From NCBI GenBank assembly GCA_947495075.1, contig CANLXH010000001.1, positions 1,426,001-1,490,000 on the forward strand: a DNA stretch of 64,000 nucleotides, read 5' to 3'. Of this stretch, positions 8,226-17,397 are shown piece after piece; position 1 is the stretch's first letter, and each line of letters starts with the position of its first letter. Source of the stretch: an uncultured Croceitalea sp. Lineage in GTDB: Bacteria > Bacteroidota > Bacteroidia > Flavobacteriales > Flavobacteriaceae. A program made the position numbers and the translations under genes. The notes under the pieces were generated by a model that did no database searches, was not told the DNA's origin, and worked only from the letters and a program-made list of their open reading frames with translations.

Positions 8226-9224
8226 ATGAGGGTAAGAAAAAACCCTTTCACTACCCCCCTATATGAAAGGCATTGGATAAAAAACTTCTGCAGACAAAAG
8301 AAAAAATATAGTTTTGACATATTAACTGGTATTTCTTTTACCAAAATTAGACTTTTACCATTATTTATAAACATTGGATTATACAAGTCTTTTGGGATGT
8401 CATATTCCATTGAGACTTCAGTTACTAAATCTGATTTTAAGAAAAAAGTTTTTATAATTTATGATGTTCCCGAATACTTTGAAATAAACAATAAAAATGA
8501 GATTTTAAGTATAAAAAAAATTTCTCAATACGAAGGCTTTTTAATCGATTTAAGTCAGTATTCATCAATAAATGAATATATATATGATATGTTTAGTTCT
8601 CGTAGACGTAAAAGTTTACTGTTGGGTCTTAAGAAGTTAGAAAAAAATAATACCATAAATTATAAGTGGTTTCATGGAAAAATTGAAAGAAACGAATATT
8701 CGAGAATTTTTAAGCAATTTTATGATTTCATTGATATTAAATTTAAACAACAATCTAACAGTCATTCAAGTGCTAGAATAAAAGAATGGTACGAACCCCT
8801 ATTCTTTGATTTAATAAATAAGAAACAAGGCTCCTTTTTTGTAATTGAAAATAATGAAGAACCAATAGCCATTTCATTTAATTATCACTCAGAAAATATT
8901 TTTTTTGCAGCTATCCCTTCCTACGACCTTAAATACATGAAATATGGTATTGGTAACATACAAACTTTAAAAGAAATAGAATGGTCCATCCAACAGAAAT
9001 ATGAGGGGCATGATTTAGGAAAAGGTTCATACGGTTATAAACACAGGTGGTCCCGTAATAAATACAATTATGAATATCATATTATCTATGATAAAAAATC
9101 AATTAGGTCAATAATATTGGGCAAAGCAATCGTAGCATGGTTTATTTTAAAACAATTTATTAGGAAAATATATCACTCTCTTAGAAGCATTATTTTTGAA
9201 AAAAAAGGAATCATTATATCATAA
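8226..9224 (+). CDS. FemAB/GNAT_6-like acyltransferase, family member 1 of 3
   Basis: The 332-residue protein resembles the CelD/BcsL 'Acetyltransf_6' and FemAB-like double-GNAT proteins. The conserved core shows GFLIDLSQYSS and SSRRRKSL near residues 103-130. A C-terminal block follows: LGKGSYGYKHRW near 268, then EYHIIYDKKSIRS. The same blocks occur in the two larger proteins at 31481 and 33734, so the three form a local paralogous family. They probably transfer an acyl or aminoacyl group in polymer or lipid-carrier modification, but the substrate cannot be read from sequence. A 188-base gap separates it from the following gene. Confidence 0.65.
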   Translation: MRVRKNPFTTPLYERHWIKNFCRQKKKYSFDILTGISFTKIRLLPLFINIGLYKSFGMSYSIETSVTKSDFKKKVFIIYDVPEYFEINNKNEILSIKKISQYEGFLIDLSQYSSINEYIYDMFSSRRRKSLLLGLKKLEKNNTINYKWFHGKIERNEYSRIFKQFYDFIDIKFKQQSNSHSSARIKEWYEPLFFDLINKKQGSFFVIENNEEPIAISFNYHSENIFFAAIPSYDLKYMKYGIGNIQTLKEIEWSIQQKYEGHDLGKGSYGYKHRWSRNKYNYEYHIIYDKKSIRSIILGKAIVAWFILKQFIRKIYHSLRSIIFEKKGIIIS

Positions 9225-9412
9225 AAGTTTAATTAATAAACCTTTTGACATCTTTTGCAAAAAAATTAAGATACTCAAAATTAGTATTAACTAGAAAAAT
9301 GTATAAATCTCGTAGTACATCAAATAAATTAAACTTTGAGCTAAAATTCATAGATATATCATAGTAAAATAGAGTAAATATTCATATTTGTAGCTGGTAA
9401 ATGAATTGACCA

Positions 9413-10501
9413 ATGAAAAGCAAAATAAGAATCTGTTTAGTTGGTGGTGAAGACGCTCACAAACGTATAGGTATTTCAAGATTTCTTATAGAGAGTTACT
9501 TTGAAGTCACCGTTTTGGGCAGTAAAGACTACAGTTATCCTAGCGATATTACTTTTATAAAATATAACCTCAATAGAAGTTTAAATCTAATTTCAGACTT
9601 TAAAACTCTGTTAGAATATAGGCGTATTTTCAAGAACAATAACTTCGATATTATCCAGACTTTTGATACGAAACCTGCTTTTCTGGTCCCATTATCTCAA
9701 CTTTTTGTTAAAGTTAAAATTGTCAGAACAATAACTGGTTTGGGCACTGTGTTTATGTCAAATAAATTAACGTTTAGGATTCTACGTAAGGTATACATAC
9801 TATTACATAAATTGTCAAAAAGAAAAGTTGCTCATACAACATTCCAAAATAAAGATGATTGGAATAGTTTCTTAAATTATGGCTTAGTAAATAAAGATAA
9901 TAGTTCTTTAATATATGGTAGTGGTATAGATTTGAGTAATTATTCTAAATTCAAAAAAAAGCCTTCAGAAAAATTCACATTTATTAGTATAGGAAGGTTA
10001 GTATATGAAAAAGGTGTAGTAAACTATTTAGAAGCAGCAAAAAAATGTATTGATGATGGATACGATTTTAATTTTTTACTTGTTGGTCCATTAGAAGAAA
10101 ACTCTACTAGACTAAATAAAGACTTACTCAATAAATATTCTAAACAAGTAAGATGGCTAGGTTCAAGAAATGATATTCTTAATTTATTATCTATTTCAGA
10201 CGTTTTTGTTTTACCAACATTTAGAGAGGGTTTTTCAAGGGTTTTGCTAGAAGCATCTGCTGCAGGTATACCTTCTATCACAACCAATGTGCCTGGAACA
10301 AGAGAAATCATTAGAGATAATAAAGAAGGGTTATTAATTAATGTTAATAACTCTTCTGAACTCGCCCAGGCTATGATTAATATTTCATTAGATAAAAATC
10401 GATACAATGATTTTGCGAGGAGTGCAAAAAACCATGTTAAACAATTCAATTTAAAAGAAATAAGTAGTGCTTATATAAATTTGTACAACAAAATAGCTTA
10501 A
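9413..10501 (+). CDS. GT4-family glycosyltransferase (PglA-like)
   Basis: The 362-residue GT-B protein has the C-terminal nucleotide-sugar site of GT4 enzymes: FISIGRLVYEKG near residue 190, then the EX7E motif in EGFSRVLLEASAAG near 270. The N-terminal acceptor domain (ITGLGTVF near 108) resembles PglA-type enzymes that add the second sugar to an undecaprenyl-diphosphate amino sugar. It sits 12 bases before the aminotransferase gene, which is followed by a phosphoglycosyl transferase. That order (GT4, aminotransferase, PGT) echoes the bacillosamine-type pgl modules. It probably adds the second residue of the repeat unit at the cytoplasmic face. Confidence 0.88.
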   Translation: MKSKIRICLVGGEDAHKRIGISRFLIESYFEVTVLGSKDYSYPSDITFIKYNLNRSLNLISDFKTLLEYRRIFKNNNFDIIQTFDTKPAFLVPLSQLFVKVKIVRTITGLGTVFMSNKLTFRILRKVYILLHKLSKRKVAHTTFQNKDDWNSFLNYGLVNKDNSSLIYGSGIDLSNYSKFKKKPSEKFTFISIGRLVYEKGVVNYLEAAKKCIDDGYDFNFLLVGPLEENSTRLNKDLLNKYSKQVRWLGSRNDILNLLSISDVFVLPTFREGFSRVLLEASAAGIPSITTNVPGTREIIRDNKEGLLINVNNSSELAQAMINISLDKNRYNDFARSAKNHVKQFNLKEISSAYINLYNKIA

Positions 10502-10513
10502 AAATTCAAAAAG

Positions 10514-11725
10514 ATGAAAATTCCATTCTCTCCTCCTTTTATAAACGATAAGGTAAAATCAGAAGTTATCGATTCATTAGACTCAGGTTGGATAACTACA
10601 GGTCCTAAAGTTAAAAAACTAGAAGAGCAAATTGAAAATTATACTGGTTCACCTAGAGTTTTGTGTGTTAATTCTTGGACTTCTGGAGCAATTCTAATGT
10701 TAAAATGGTTTGGTATTAAAGATGGAGATGAGGTTATAATACCAAGTTATACTTATTCTGCTACAGCACTGAGTATAATCCACGCTGGCGGTAAACCAGT
10801 CATGGTTGATGTAAATGACGATTTTAATATTTCGGTTTCTAATATTGAAAAAGCAATAACAAAAAAGACTAAAGTGATAATGCCTGTAGATATTGCAGGT
10901 TGGCCGTGTGATTATGAGAGTATAAACAAGCTTGCCATAAATAAAAAACATTTATTTATGGCTGAAAATGAACTGCAAGAAAAATTAGGAAGAGTTTTGA
11001 TAATTTCTGATGCAGCTCACTCATTGGGATCTGAATATCAAGGTAAATCAACTGGATTACTAACAGACATTACAATATTCTCTTTACATGCAGTAAAAAA
11101 TGTAACTACTGCAGAAGGTGGGGCTATATGTTTAAACCTACCAACCCCATTCGACAATAATTTATTATACAATGAGCTAAGATGTTATTCTTTAAATGGA
11201 CAGACAAAAGATGCCTTTTCAAAAAATAAACCTGGTGCATGGCGCTATGACATTATTTATCCTGGTTTAAAAATAAATATGCCAGATGTTCTTGCAGCGA
11301 TAGGTATTGGTCAAATGAAAAGTTATAAAGAAGATATTCTTCCAAAAAGAAGAGAAATATTCACTGCTTATTCTAGCTATTTTAAGAAAAAGTCTTGGGC
11401 AATTTTGCCAAATTATTCTAATGGGGATACCATTTCTTCATGTCATCTCTATGCTATAAGAATTAATGGGGCTACCGAAGAGGTTCGTGATAAGATAATA
11501 GAAAGGATTTCAACAGAAAATGTTGCTGTTAATGTTCATTTTCAACCATTACCTTTATTGACTTTATTTAAAAAAATGGGATTTAAAATTGAAGATTTCC
11601 CCAATGCTTATAATCAATATAAAAATGAGATTTCATTGCCCATATACCCACAATTAGGTCAACAAGAAATACATTTTATCTGTAAAGTAGTATCAGATTC
11701 AGTTAAAGAAATTCTTAAAAAATAA
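10514..11725 (+). CDS. DegT/DnrJ/EryC1/StrS-family PLP sugar aminotransferase
   Basis: The 403-residue protein matches the fold-type I aminotransferases that act on nucleotide-bound keto sugars. The N-terminal IPFSPPFINDKV and SGWITTGPKVKKLEEQ regions are typical. DAAHSLGS near residue 167 holds the PLP-contacting Asp. The Schiff-base lysine lies in SLHAVKNVTTAEGG near 190. The natural partner is the 4,6-dehydratase at 5991, giving a UDP-4-amino-4,6-dideoxy-HexNAc. A 10-base gap links it to the phosphoglycosyl transferase gene. The exact sugar is inferred. Confidence 0.9.
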   Translation: MKIPFSPPFINDKVKSEVIDSLDSGWITTGPKVKKLEEQIENYTGSPRVLCVNSWTSGAILMLKWFGIKDGDEVIIPSYTYSATALSIIHAGGKPVMVDVNDDFNISVSNIEKAITKKTKVIMPVDIAGWPCDYESINKLAINKKHLFMAENELQEKLGRVLIISDAAHSLGSEYQGKSTGLLTDITIFSLHAVKNVTTAEGGAICLNLPTPFDNNLLYNELRCYSLNGQTKDAFSKNKPGAWRYDIIYPGLKINMPDVLAAIGIGQMKSYKEDILPKRREIFTAYSSYFKKKSWAILPNYSNGDTISSCHLYAIRINGATEEVRDKIIERISTENVAVNVHFQPLPLLTLFKKMGFKIEDFPNAYNQYKNEISLPIYPQLGQQEIHFICKVVSDSVKEILKK

Positions 11726-11735
11726 ATTATTTGTT

Positions 11736-12332
11736 ATGAAAAGAGTTTTTGATGTTTTCTTTTCACTTTTTGGAATAATAACTTTTAGCCCTTTTTTTAT
11801 AATTATCTCGATTATAATAAAATTAACATCTAAAGGGCCAATTTTTTATAAACAAAAACGTGTAGGGTTGAACTGTATAGACTTTAACATCTTTAAGTTT
11901 AGAACGATGCGACCAAATTCTGATTATTTAGGCCTCATCACCGTTGGAGATAGAGACCCTAGAGTAACTAAGATTGGGTACTATTTAAGAAAACTAAAAC
12001 TTGATGAATTTCCGCAATTGTTCAATGTTCTTTTTGGTCAAATGAGTATTGTTGGGCCAAGACCAGAAGTTAAAAAATATGTTAATCATTATTCAGAAGA
12101 AGATTTAACTGTATTGCAAGTAAAGCCTGGGATAACAGATTATGCATCTATTAAATTCAGAAATGAAAATGAATTATTAAAAGGAGTCATAGATGTTGAC
12201 AAAAAGTATATTGAAGAAATAATGCCAATAAAATTAAGTTTAAATAAAAAATATATAAGCGAAAAAGATACTCTTAAAGATTTAAAAATAATTCTTAAAA
12301 CTTTTTCCTCAATATTAAAATTTAATAGTTAA
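11736..12332 (+). CDS. Small monotopic phosphoglycosyl transferase (PglC-like)
   Basis: The 198-residue protein is the minimal catalytic unit of the bacterial sugar-transferase family. It begins with the conserved MKRVFDVFFSLFG membrane helix, continues with GPIFYKQKRVG and FKFRTMR, and carries the Asp-Glu dyad in LRKLKLDEFPQLFNV near residue 90, then SIVGPRPE. These enzymes move a sugar-1-phosphate onto undecaprenyl phosphate and so start each repeat unit. Lacking the extra N-terminal helices of WcaJ/WbaP, it is PglC-sized, which fits the preceding aminotransferase. It is the only initiating transferase seen in the locus. Confidence 0.93.
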   Translation: MKRVFDVFFSLFGIITFSPFFIIISIIIKLTSKGPIFYKQKRVGLNCIDFNIFKFRTMRPNSDYLGLITVGDRDPRVTKIGYYLRKLKLDEFPQLFNVLFGQMSIVGPRPEVKKYVNHYSEEDLTVLQVKPGITDYASIKFRNENELLKGVIDVDKKYIEEIMPIKLSLNKKYISEKDTLKDLKIILKTFSSILKFNS

Positions 12333-12410
12333 GCTAAATAGCTTAATTATGAAAAATTGATTAGGACCTCAATGATATTAAATATAAAATTTTAAAAAAA
12401 CTAAAAAATA

Positions 12411-14222
12411 ATGTGTGGGATTTATATTACTAATATTCCTTTCAAAAAAGATGATGTACTTGTAAAGCTTGAATCTATTTCATATAGAGGTCCAAATCAC
12501 TTGGGTATATCACAACAAAATGATATCACTTTAGGACATCTTAGATTATCAATCTTAGATTTAGATGCCCGATCCAATCAACCGATGTCATATGAAAATT
12601 TTCAAATTGTCTATAACGGAGAAATATATAATTATAAAGAAATAAAAAAAGAGTTAATATCTCTCGGTTATAAATTTATAACAGAAAGTGACACTGAAGT
12701 TCTATTGATAGGCTATAAAGAATGGGGCAATGAATTGTTGAAAAAAATTAATGGAATGTTCGCATTTTCCATTTTTAACTCTAAAACAAGACAAGTTTTC
12801 TCTGCAAGGGATAGACTTGGCGTAAAACCATTCTATTATTATTGGAAAGACGGTAGTTTTGAGATATGCAGTCAAATTCAACCGTTATTAAAGGGAAAGG
12901 AAATTAATGATGAAGCGGTTTCAATATATCTTGATTGTATGTTTGTTCCTAGCCCATATTCTATTGTAAAAGATGTTTACAAACTACCCCCAGGTAATTT
13001 TATGACCATAGACATAGATACTAAAAGCTTAGAAATTAAAGAATATTGGAATCTAAAAACAGTTTCTAAAAAACAAATCTCTTACAAAAAAGCGAAAACT
13101 GAATTAAAAGAATTGTTATATGATGCAGTTAAAATAAGACTTCAATCAGACGTTCCTATTGGTTCCTTCCTTTCAGGTGGAATAGATTCAGCACTTGTCA
13201 GTAGTATAGCGGCAAAAGTTTCAGATAAAAAAATAAATACTTTTTCTATTGGTTTTAATGTTCCTGAATTTGATGAGAGTAAGAAGGCTGAGGAATACTC
13301 TCGTATAATTAATTCAAATCATAAAACCACAATTTGTAAAGTTGAAGATGTCATAAATCTAATTCCAAAGATAACGGAAGTTTATGGCGAGCCTTTTGCA
13401 GACAGTTCTGCATTGCCATCTCTTTTGTTAAATTCTGTCACAAAAGAACATGTGACCGTTGCATTATCAGGTGACGGCGGTGATGAAAGCTTTATAGGAT
13501 ATACGTATTTTGATTCTTTGATTAAGCATAAAATGATTATTGACGTTCCTTTCTTTATCCGAAAATTTTTATCAAAAACGCTTTTTTTAAAACTAATTAA
13601 CCAAGACAACTATAGAGTGAAAAATGCACTCACAACTAGGACTCGAAATGATTTTATAGAGAATATATTCTCTAGAAAAGGGATGCTCTTGAAAAAAAGA
13701 AAACAAAGGTGGATGCAATACTATCAAGGTTATAAAACATGGTCAAAGGATTTTTTGCAAAAAGCAGCCGATTTAAATATAAAACTATGGCTTGAAAATG
13801 ACAGCAATGTTAAAGTAGATAGAGCTAGCATGGCATTTTCTGTTGAAGTACGTAGTCCTTTCTTGGATTACCGTATTGTAGAATATGCGAGAGCTCTTCC
13901 CATTTCTTTTCGCTATAAAAAAGGAAAACAAAAGAGAATATTGCGGGATTTATTAAATGAGCATATCCCTGAAGAAATTTTTAACCAACCAAAAAAAGGA
14001 TTCTCAATACCAATTTCCAAATGGATGAGAGAAGAATTAAAGAATGAATTTCTCACAACTTTAAATGATGAATTCTTAAATCGAGTACCCAATTTAGATA
14101 AAAAAAAATGTAAGAAATTAATAGAAAGCCATATGGATTGTAGTGAAGATAATTCAGCTAATATTTGGAAACTATTTGTATTAGCAAAATGGTATGATAT
14201 GTACGATAAAATAAATATGTAA
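12411..14222 (+). CDS. asnB: AsnB-like glutamine amidotransferase 1 (possible uronic acid amidation)
   Basis: The 603-residue protein begins MCGIY, exposing the Cys2 nucleophile of the class II glutaminase domain (YRGPNHLG near 26, YNGEIYNY near 69). The synthetase domain has the PP-loop SGGIDSALV near residue 255 and SGDGGDESF near 353. Such enzymes make asparagine. Homologues in O-antigen and capsule loci (WbpS type) instead amidate uronic acid carboxyls. Location between a phosphoglycosyl transferase and uronic acid genes favours the second role, but this is inference. A second, diverged copy lies at 27532. A strong terminator follows the stop codon. Confidence 0.88.
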   Translation: MCGIYITNIPFKKDDVLVKLESISYRGPNHLGISQQNDITLGHLRLSILDLDARSNQPMSYENFQIVYNGEIYNYKEIKKELISLGYKFITESDTEVLLIGYKEWGNELLKKINGMFAFSIFNSKTRQVFSARDRLGVKPFYYYWKDGSFEICSQIQPLLKGKEINDEAVSIYLDCMFVPSPYSIVKDVYKLPPGNFMTIDIDTKSLEIKEYWNLKTVSKKQISYKKAKTELKELLYDAVKIRLQSDVPIGSFLSGGIDSALVSSIAAKVSDKKINTFSIGFNVPEFDESKKAEEYSRIINSNHKTTICKVEDVINLIPKITEVYGEPFADSSALPSLLLNSVTKEHVTVALSGDGGDESFIGYTYFDSLIKHKMIIDVPFFIRKFLSKTLFLKLINQDNYRVKNALTTRTRNDFIENIFSRKGMLLKKRKQRWMQYYQGYKTWSKDFLQKAADLNIKLWLENDSNVKVDRASMAFSVEVRSPFLDYRIVEYARALPISFRYKKGKQKRILRDLLNEHIPEEIFNQPKKGFSIPISKWMREELKNEFLTTLNDEFLNRVPNLDKKKCKKLIESHMDCSEDNSANIWKLFVLAKWYDMYDKINM

Positions 14223-14223
14223 A

Positions 14224-14254
14224 AAAAGTGCCAAATGTAAAGTTTGGCACTTTT
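14224..14254. terminator. Bidirectional intrinsic terminator after asnB 1
   Basis: A 12-bp perfect stem (AAAAGTGCCAAA / TTTGGCACTTTT) surrounds a 7-base loop. It lies between the stop of the plus-strand amidotransferase gene and the stop (14284) of the converging lyase gene. The A/T-rich arm ends allow function in both directions. Confidence 0.9.
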
Positions 14255-14283
14255 CTTCTTCTTTATGAAAATCTTAAAATATT

Positions 14284-15813
14284 TTAATCAACATCTATCA
14301 AATTCAAATATTCTTCTACATTGGTATAACCATCTCCATCTGCATCTGCTGAGCTATCATCCACAGAAGGATTTAATCCTTTAGCTATTTCCCAAATATC
14401 TGGCATACCATCTCGATCAGCATCGATATTTAATGAAATTGATTCAAAAATTGGTACTATATATTGGGAAACAGTTCTCTTAACTATTAATTCATTATTT
14501 TTAACTGCTTGAACATATTCTTTATCAAAAGAATCTCTATTGATTACCTTATTCCCATTTTCATCCAATCTATAATTTGCACCAACCTCATCAGGTAAAA
14601 AAGATGTAAGTGAAGAAGCTGCTACTGGATTAATTCTAATACCAGATAATTGGTGTGGTTCAGTCATAAAAAATTCATCGGGAAGCTGGTCTCCCAATCC
14701 TTTGCCAGCATACTTTCCAGATGTAACATCTAAATAAAATTTCCAGCTTTGAGAGTTATCCGTTGTTTCTTGACCTAAGTAATCGGGCAAAATTAGATTC
14801 CCAGCTGTATAAATAGATGCTAATCTAGTATCAGAATTATGCACATATCTATTCACTCTCGTATCATCAATACCACCAACGCGGCGGTAATAGTTATTGA
14901 TTTGATTAACCTTTGTTAGTCCATTTGAAACGGTAATTAACCTATTTTTATAATTCCAAGCAATATTGTTGATTACATCTACAGTTTGGTTTCCAGCAAT
15001 ATTTGGAAACCTATGATTAATATTATACCACATATTATTAATAACACTAATATCCCCTCCAGTGTCCATTTGTGCATTAATGTCACCCACAATCGTTCCT
15101 GTAGAAAAACTTTCAGCAAATAAGCATTTTTGAATAGTCAAGTTTTCGACTCCCATTCCTGCATCTGAAATTATACTGAATGCTTCATCATCGGCAAAAG
15201 AAGCAGATATGTGATCAAAAATTACATTTCTAGCTCCCAAACCAGTAAAAGAATCATTGTCAGCAGAAATACCTCCTCTAAATCTTAAATACCTAACTAT
15301 TACATTCTCCATTTGCATAAAAGCCACTCTGTTACCTGAAATAGTTATACCTCCTTGTGGTGCTGTTTGCCCTGCAATTGTAGTATTTTTAACCTCTGCT
15401 GCAACTAAACTATTTAATTCTATTACGCCTGAGATATCAAAAACAATTATTTTGGGTGAACTTTGCTGCAATGCCCATCTAAAACTTCCAGTACCGCTAT
15501 CGTTTAAATTAGTAACATGAACTATCTGACCACCCCTACCACCAGAGGCATACGCTCCAGCGCCATAAGCACTTGGGAACGCTTTTAATTCCGTAGAAAA
15601 ACTGTCATCCGTATTTTGGTTAGAATCTGAGTTAGTTTCATCATTTTCATCATCCGAACCAGATTCGTCATTTTCTTCATCTGAATCAGAAATCTCATCA
15701 GCACTTTCTTCAACAATAAGTGTTGAAAAATCATCTTTAGCACAGCTTAAAGTTGAAAATAGTATAAGGACAGTAAAAAGACTAAATAATCGTGGAGAAA
15801 ATAAAAAGTTCAT
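14284..15813 (-). CDS. Secreted PL1-type (pectate lyase-like) polysaccharide lyase lipoprotein
   Basis: The 509-residue protein has a signal peptide ending in a lipobox-like STLSC near residue 24, then a highly acidic Asp/Glu/Ser/Asn linker (about 30-72), then a parallel beta-helix lyase domain. Family-typical features are GAYASGGRGGQIVHVTNL near 87-104, FDHISASFADDEAFS near 200 and HRFPNIAGN near 266. The last 45 residues carry Asp-rich calcium-binding repeats (DADRDGMPDIWE, DADGDGYTN). PL1 enzymes cleave uronic-acid polymers by beta-elimination. It is the only minus-strand gene between two plus-strand synthesis groups. It may cut the locus's own uronic polymer or a plant or algal pectin; specificity is unproven. 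Confidence 0.85.
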   Translation of the reverse strand: MNFLFSPRLFSLFTVLILFSTLSCAKDDFSTLIVEESADEISDSDEENDESGSDDENDETNSDSNQNTDDSFSTELKAFPSAYGAGAYASGGRGGQIVHVTNLNDSGTGSFRWALQQSSPKIIVFDISGVIELNSLVAAEVKNTTIAGQTAPQGGITISGNRVAFMQMENVIVRYLRFRGGISADNDSFTGLGARNVIFDHISASFADDEAFSIISDAGMGVENLTIQKCLFAESFSTGTIVGDINAQMDTGGDISVINNMWYNINHRFPNIAGNQTVDVINNIAWNYKNRLITVSNGLTKVNQINNYYRRVGGIDDTRVNRYVHNSDTRLASIYTAGNLILPDYLGQETTDNSQSWKFYLDVTSGKYAGKGLGDQLPDEFFMTEPHQLSGIRINPVAASSLTSFLPDEVGANYRLDENGNKVINRDSFDKEYVQAVKNNELIVKRTVSQYIVPIFESISLNIDADRDGMPDIWEIAKGLNPSVDDSSADADGDGYTNVEEYLNLIDVD

Positions 15814-16260
15814 AAAAAACAGATTTGGATTATAAAATTAACTAGTAAACACAATAAAATTGACAAAAAGCTTTTTTTTTCGATGAAATACATTGTTTTA
15901 ATCAATTTTTAATATACTTGAGGATATGTACGCGGAGTTGATAATTAAAGATTTTTTAAAATGTAATTTTAACATAAACACTTTAATTTATCGATGAACG
16001 GTAAGTTTTTTTAACAAATCTAGTCACATTCAACGTAGTGTAGCAATCTATGTTCAAAAAATTAGAAAGAATCATCATTAAGAACAACGGTTAATAATTA
16101 CATTATCAGGAGCTTTAATTTGGCTTATCATTGCTTTTGGTATTGGATAAATCACCTTTAATCGAGATTTGTGTACTTACATCCATTTATCAGAAAAAAA
16201 ACATTCATTTAAAATACATTTTTGATATTTGTACCAACTCAATTTGAATTATAAAAACAA
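15814..16260. other. Divergent intergenic region of 447 bases
   Basis: This lies between the lyase gene and the 12-gene plus-strand operon. No exact TAnnTTTG box is seen; a one-mismatch box (GATATTTG) lies near 16224-16231, upstream of the ATG at 16261. A short open stretch at 16050-16094 (begins MFKKLERIIIK) is followed in another frame by a hydrophobic stretch ending at 16150 (LIITLSGALIWLIIAFGIG). This could be a decayed small membrane protein gene. Nothing else is recognisable. Confidence 0.4.
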
Positions 16261-17271
16261 ATGAATATTTTAGTCACTGGCGCAGCAGGTTTTATTGGTT
16301 TTCATGTTTCTAAGGAATTACTTAAAAACGGGCATAATGTAGTAGGGTTGGACAATATCAACGATTACTATGACGTAAATTTAAAATATGGGAGATTAAA
16401 GAAATTAGGCATCCATAAAGAAAAAGCAAGTATTTTTAATTCAATCTCAACAAGTAGTTTAAATAATAATTTTAAATTTATTAGGTTAGATTTAGAAGAT
16501 AAAAACCAATTGCTTAGAATATTTGATGATTACAATTTCCATAAAGTATGTAACCTTGCCGCGCAAGCAGGTGTTCGTTATAGTATAGAAAATCCAAATG
16601 CCTATATAGAGAGTAATATAGTTGGATTTTTAAATATCTTAGAAGGCTGTAGAAAGTACGATATTGAACACTTAATTTATGCAAGTAGTTCAAGTGTTTA
16701 TGGATTAAATAAGCAGATTCCGTTTAAGACAACTGATAACGTTGATAATCCTATTAGTTTATATGCTGCAACCAAAAAAAGTAACGAGCTCATGGCACAT
16801 ACTTACACTCATCTGTACGGCTTTAAAAGTACCGGTTTGCGTTTCTTTACGGTTTATGGCCCTTGGGGAAGACCAGATATGGCCATGTTTTTATTTACTC
16901 AAGCCATTCTAAAGAAAAACCCCATAAAAGTTTTTAATAATGGTGAAATGGAACGTGATTTTACATATATAGATGATATTGTTGAGGGAATAACTAGAAT
17001 AATAGAAAAGAACAATAAAAAAAACAACTATTCAATATATAACATAGGGAATAATAATTCCGTAAAATTACTCGATTTCATAAAGGCAATAGAAAATAAG
17101 TTAGGGTGTAAAGCTCAAAAAGAATTATTGCCGATGCAACCTGGTGATGTTAAAAAAACTTGGGCAGATGTTTCAAATCTTATTCGAGATTATCAATACA
17201 GTCCAAACACATCAATAGAACATGGCGTGTCCAAGTTTGTAGATTGGTATCGGGAATTTTACAAAATCTAA
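16261..17271 (+). CDS. UDP-glucuronate 4-epimerase-like SDR
   Basis: The 336-residue extended SDR has GAAGFIGFHV at residues 7-16 for NAD binding. Family-typical features include LDNINDYYDVNLKYGRL near 36, AAQAGVRYSIENP near 101, a Ser-rich strand before VYGLN and the catalytic SLYAATKKS (Tyr-x3-Lys) near 165. The DNINDYYD and AGVRYSIENP segments mark the UDP-GlcA 4-epimerases that interconvert UDP-GlcA and UDP-GalA. Substrate would come from the UDP-Glc dehydrogenase two genes downstream. It opens the main plus-strand operon. Confidence 0.88.
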   Translation: MNILVTGAAGFIGFHVSKELLKNGHNVVGLDNINDYYDVNLKYGRLKKLGIHKEKASIFNSISTSSLNNNFKFIRLDLEDKNQLLRIFDDYNFHKVCNLAAQAGVRYSIENPNAYIESNIVGFLNILEGCRKYDIEHLIYASSSSVYGLNKQIPFKTTDNVDNPISLYAATKKSNELMAHTYTHLYGFKSTGLRFFTVYGPWGRPDMAMFLFTQAILKKNPIKVFNNGEMERDFTYIDDIVEGITRIIEKNNKKNNYSIYNIGNNNSVKLLDFIKAIENKLGCKAQKELLPMQPGDVKKTWADVSNLIRDYQYSPNTSIEHGVSKFVDWYREFYKI

Positions 17272-17397
17272 TAATTAGAATTGTAAAATCAAATCAAATA
17301 CCTCCTTTCATCGGATTTTATAGCTACTTGTAACTAAAGCTGAAAAATTTTATTTCTTTTCGCCATTTTTGCACTCGAATTAAATATAAGCCATTGT

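Noticed and set aside
10024-10449. 141-residue minus-strand frame inside the GT4 gene at 9413
   Set aside because: Antisense to the conserved catalytic domain of a recognised enzyme; no recognisable domain of its own.
15926-15997. 23-codon ORF (MYAELIIKDFLK...) with a GAGG-like sequence just upstream
   Set aside because: Too short, no family, and no other support; could be chance in a 447-base gap.
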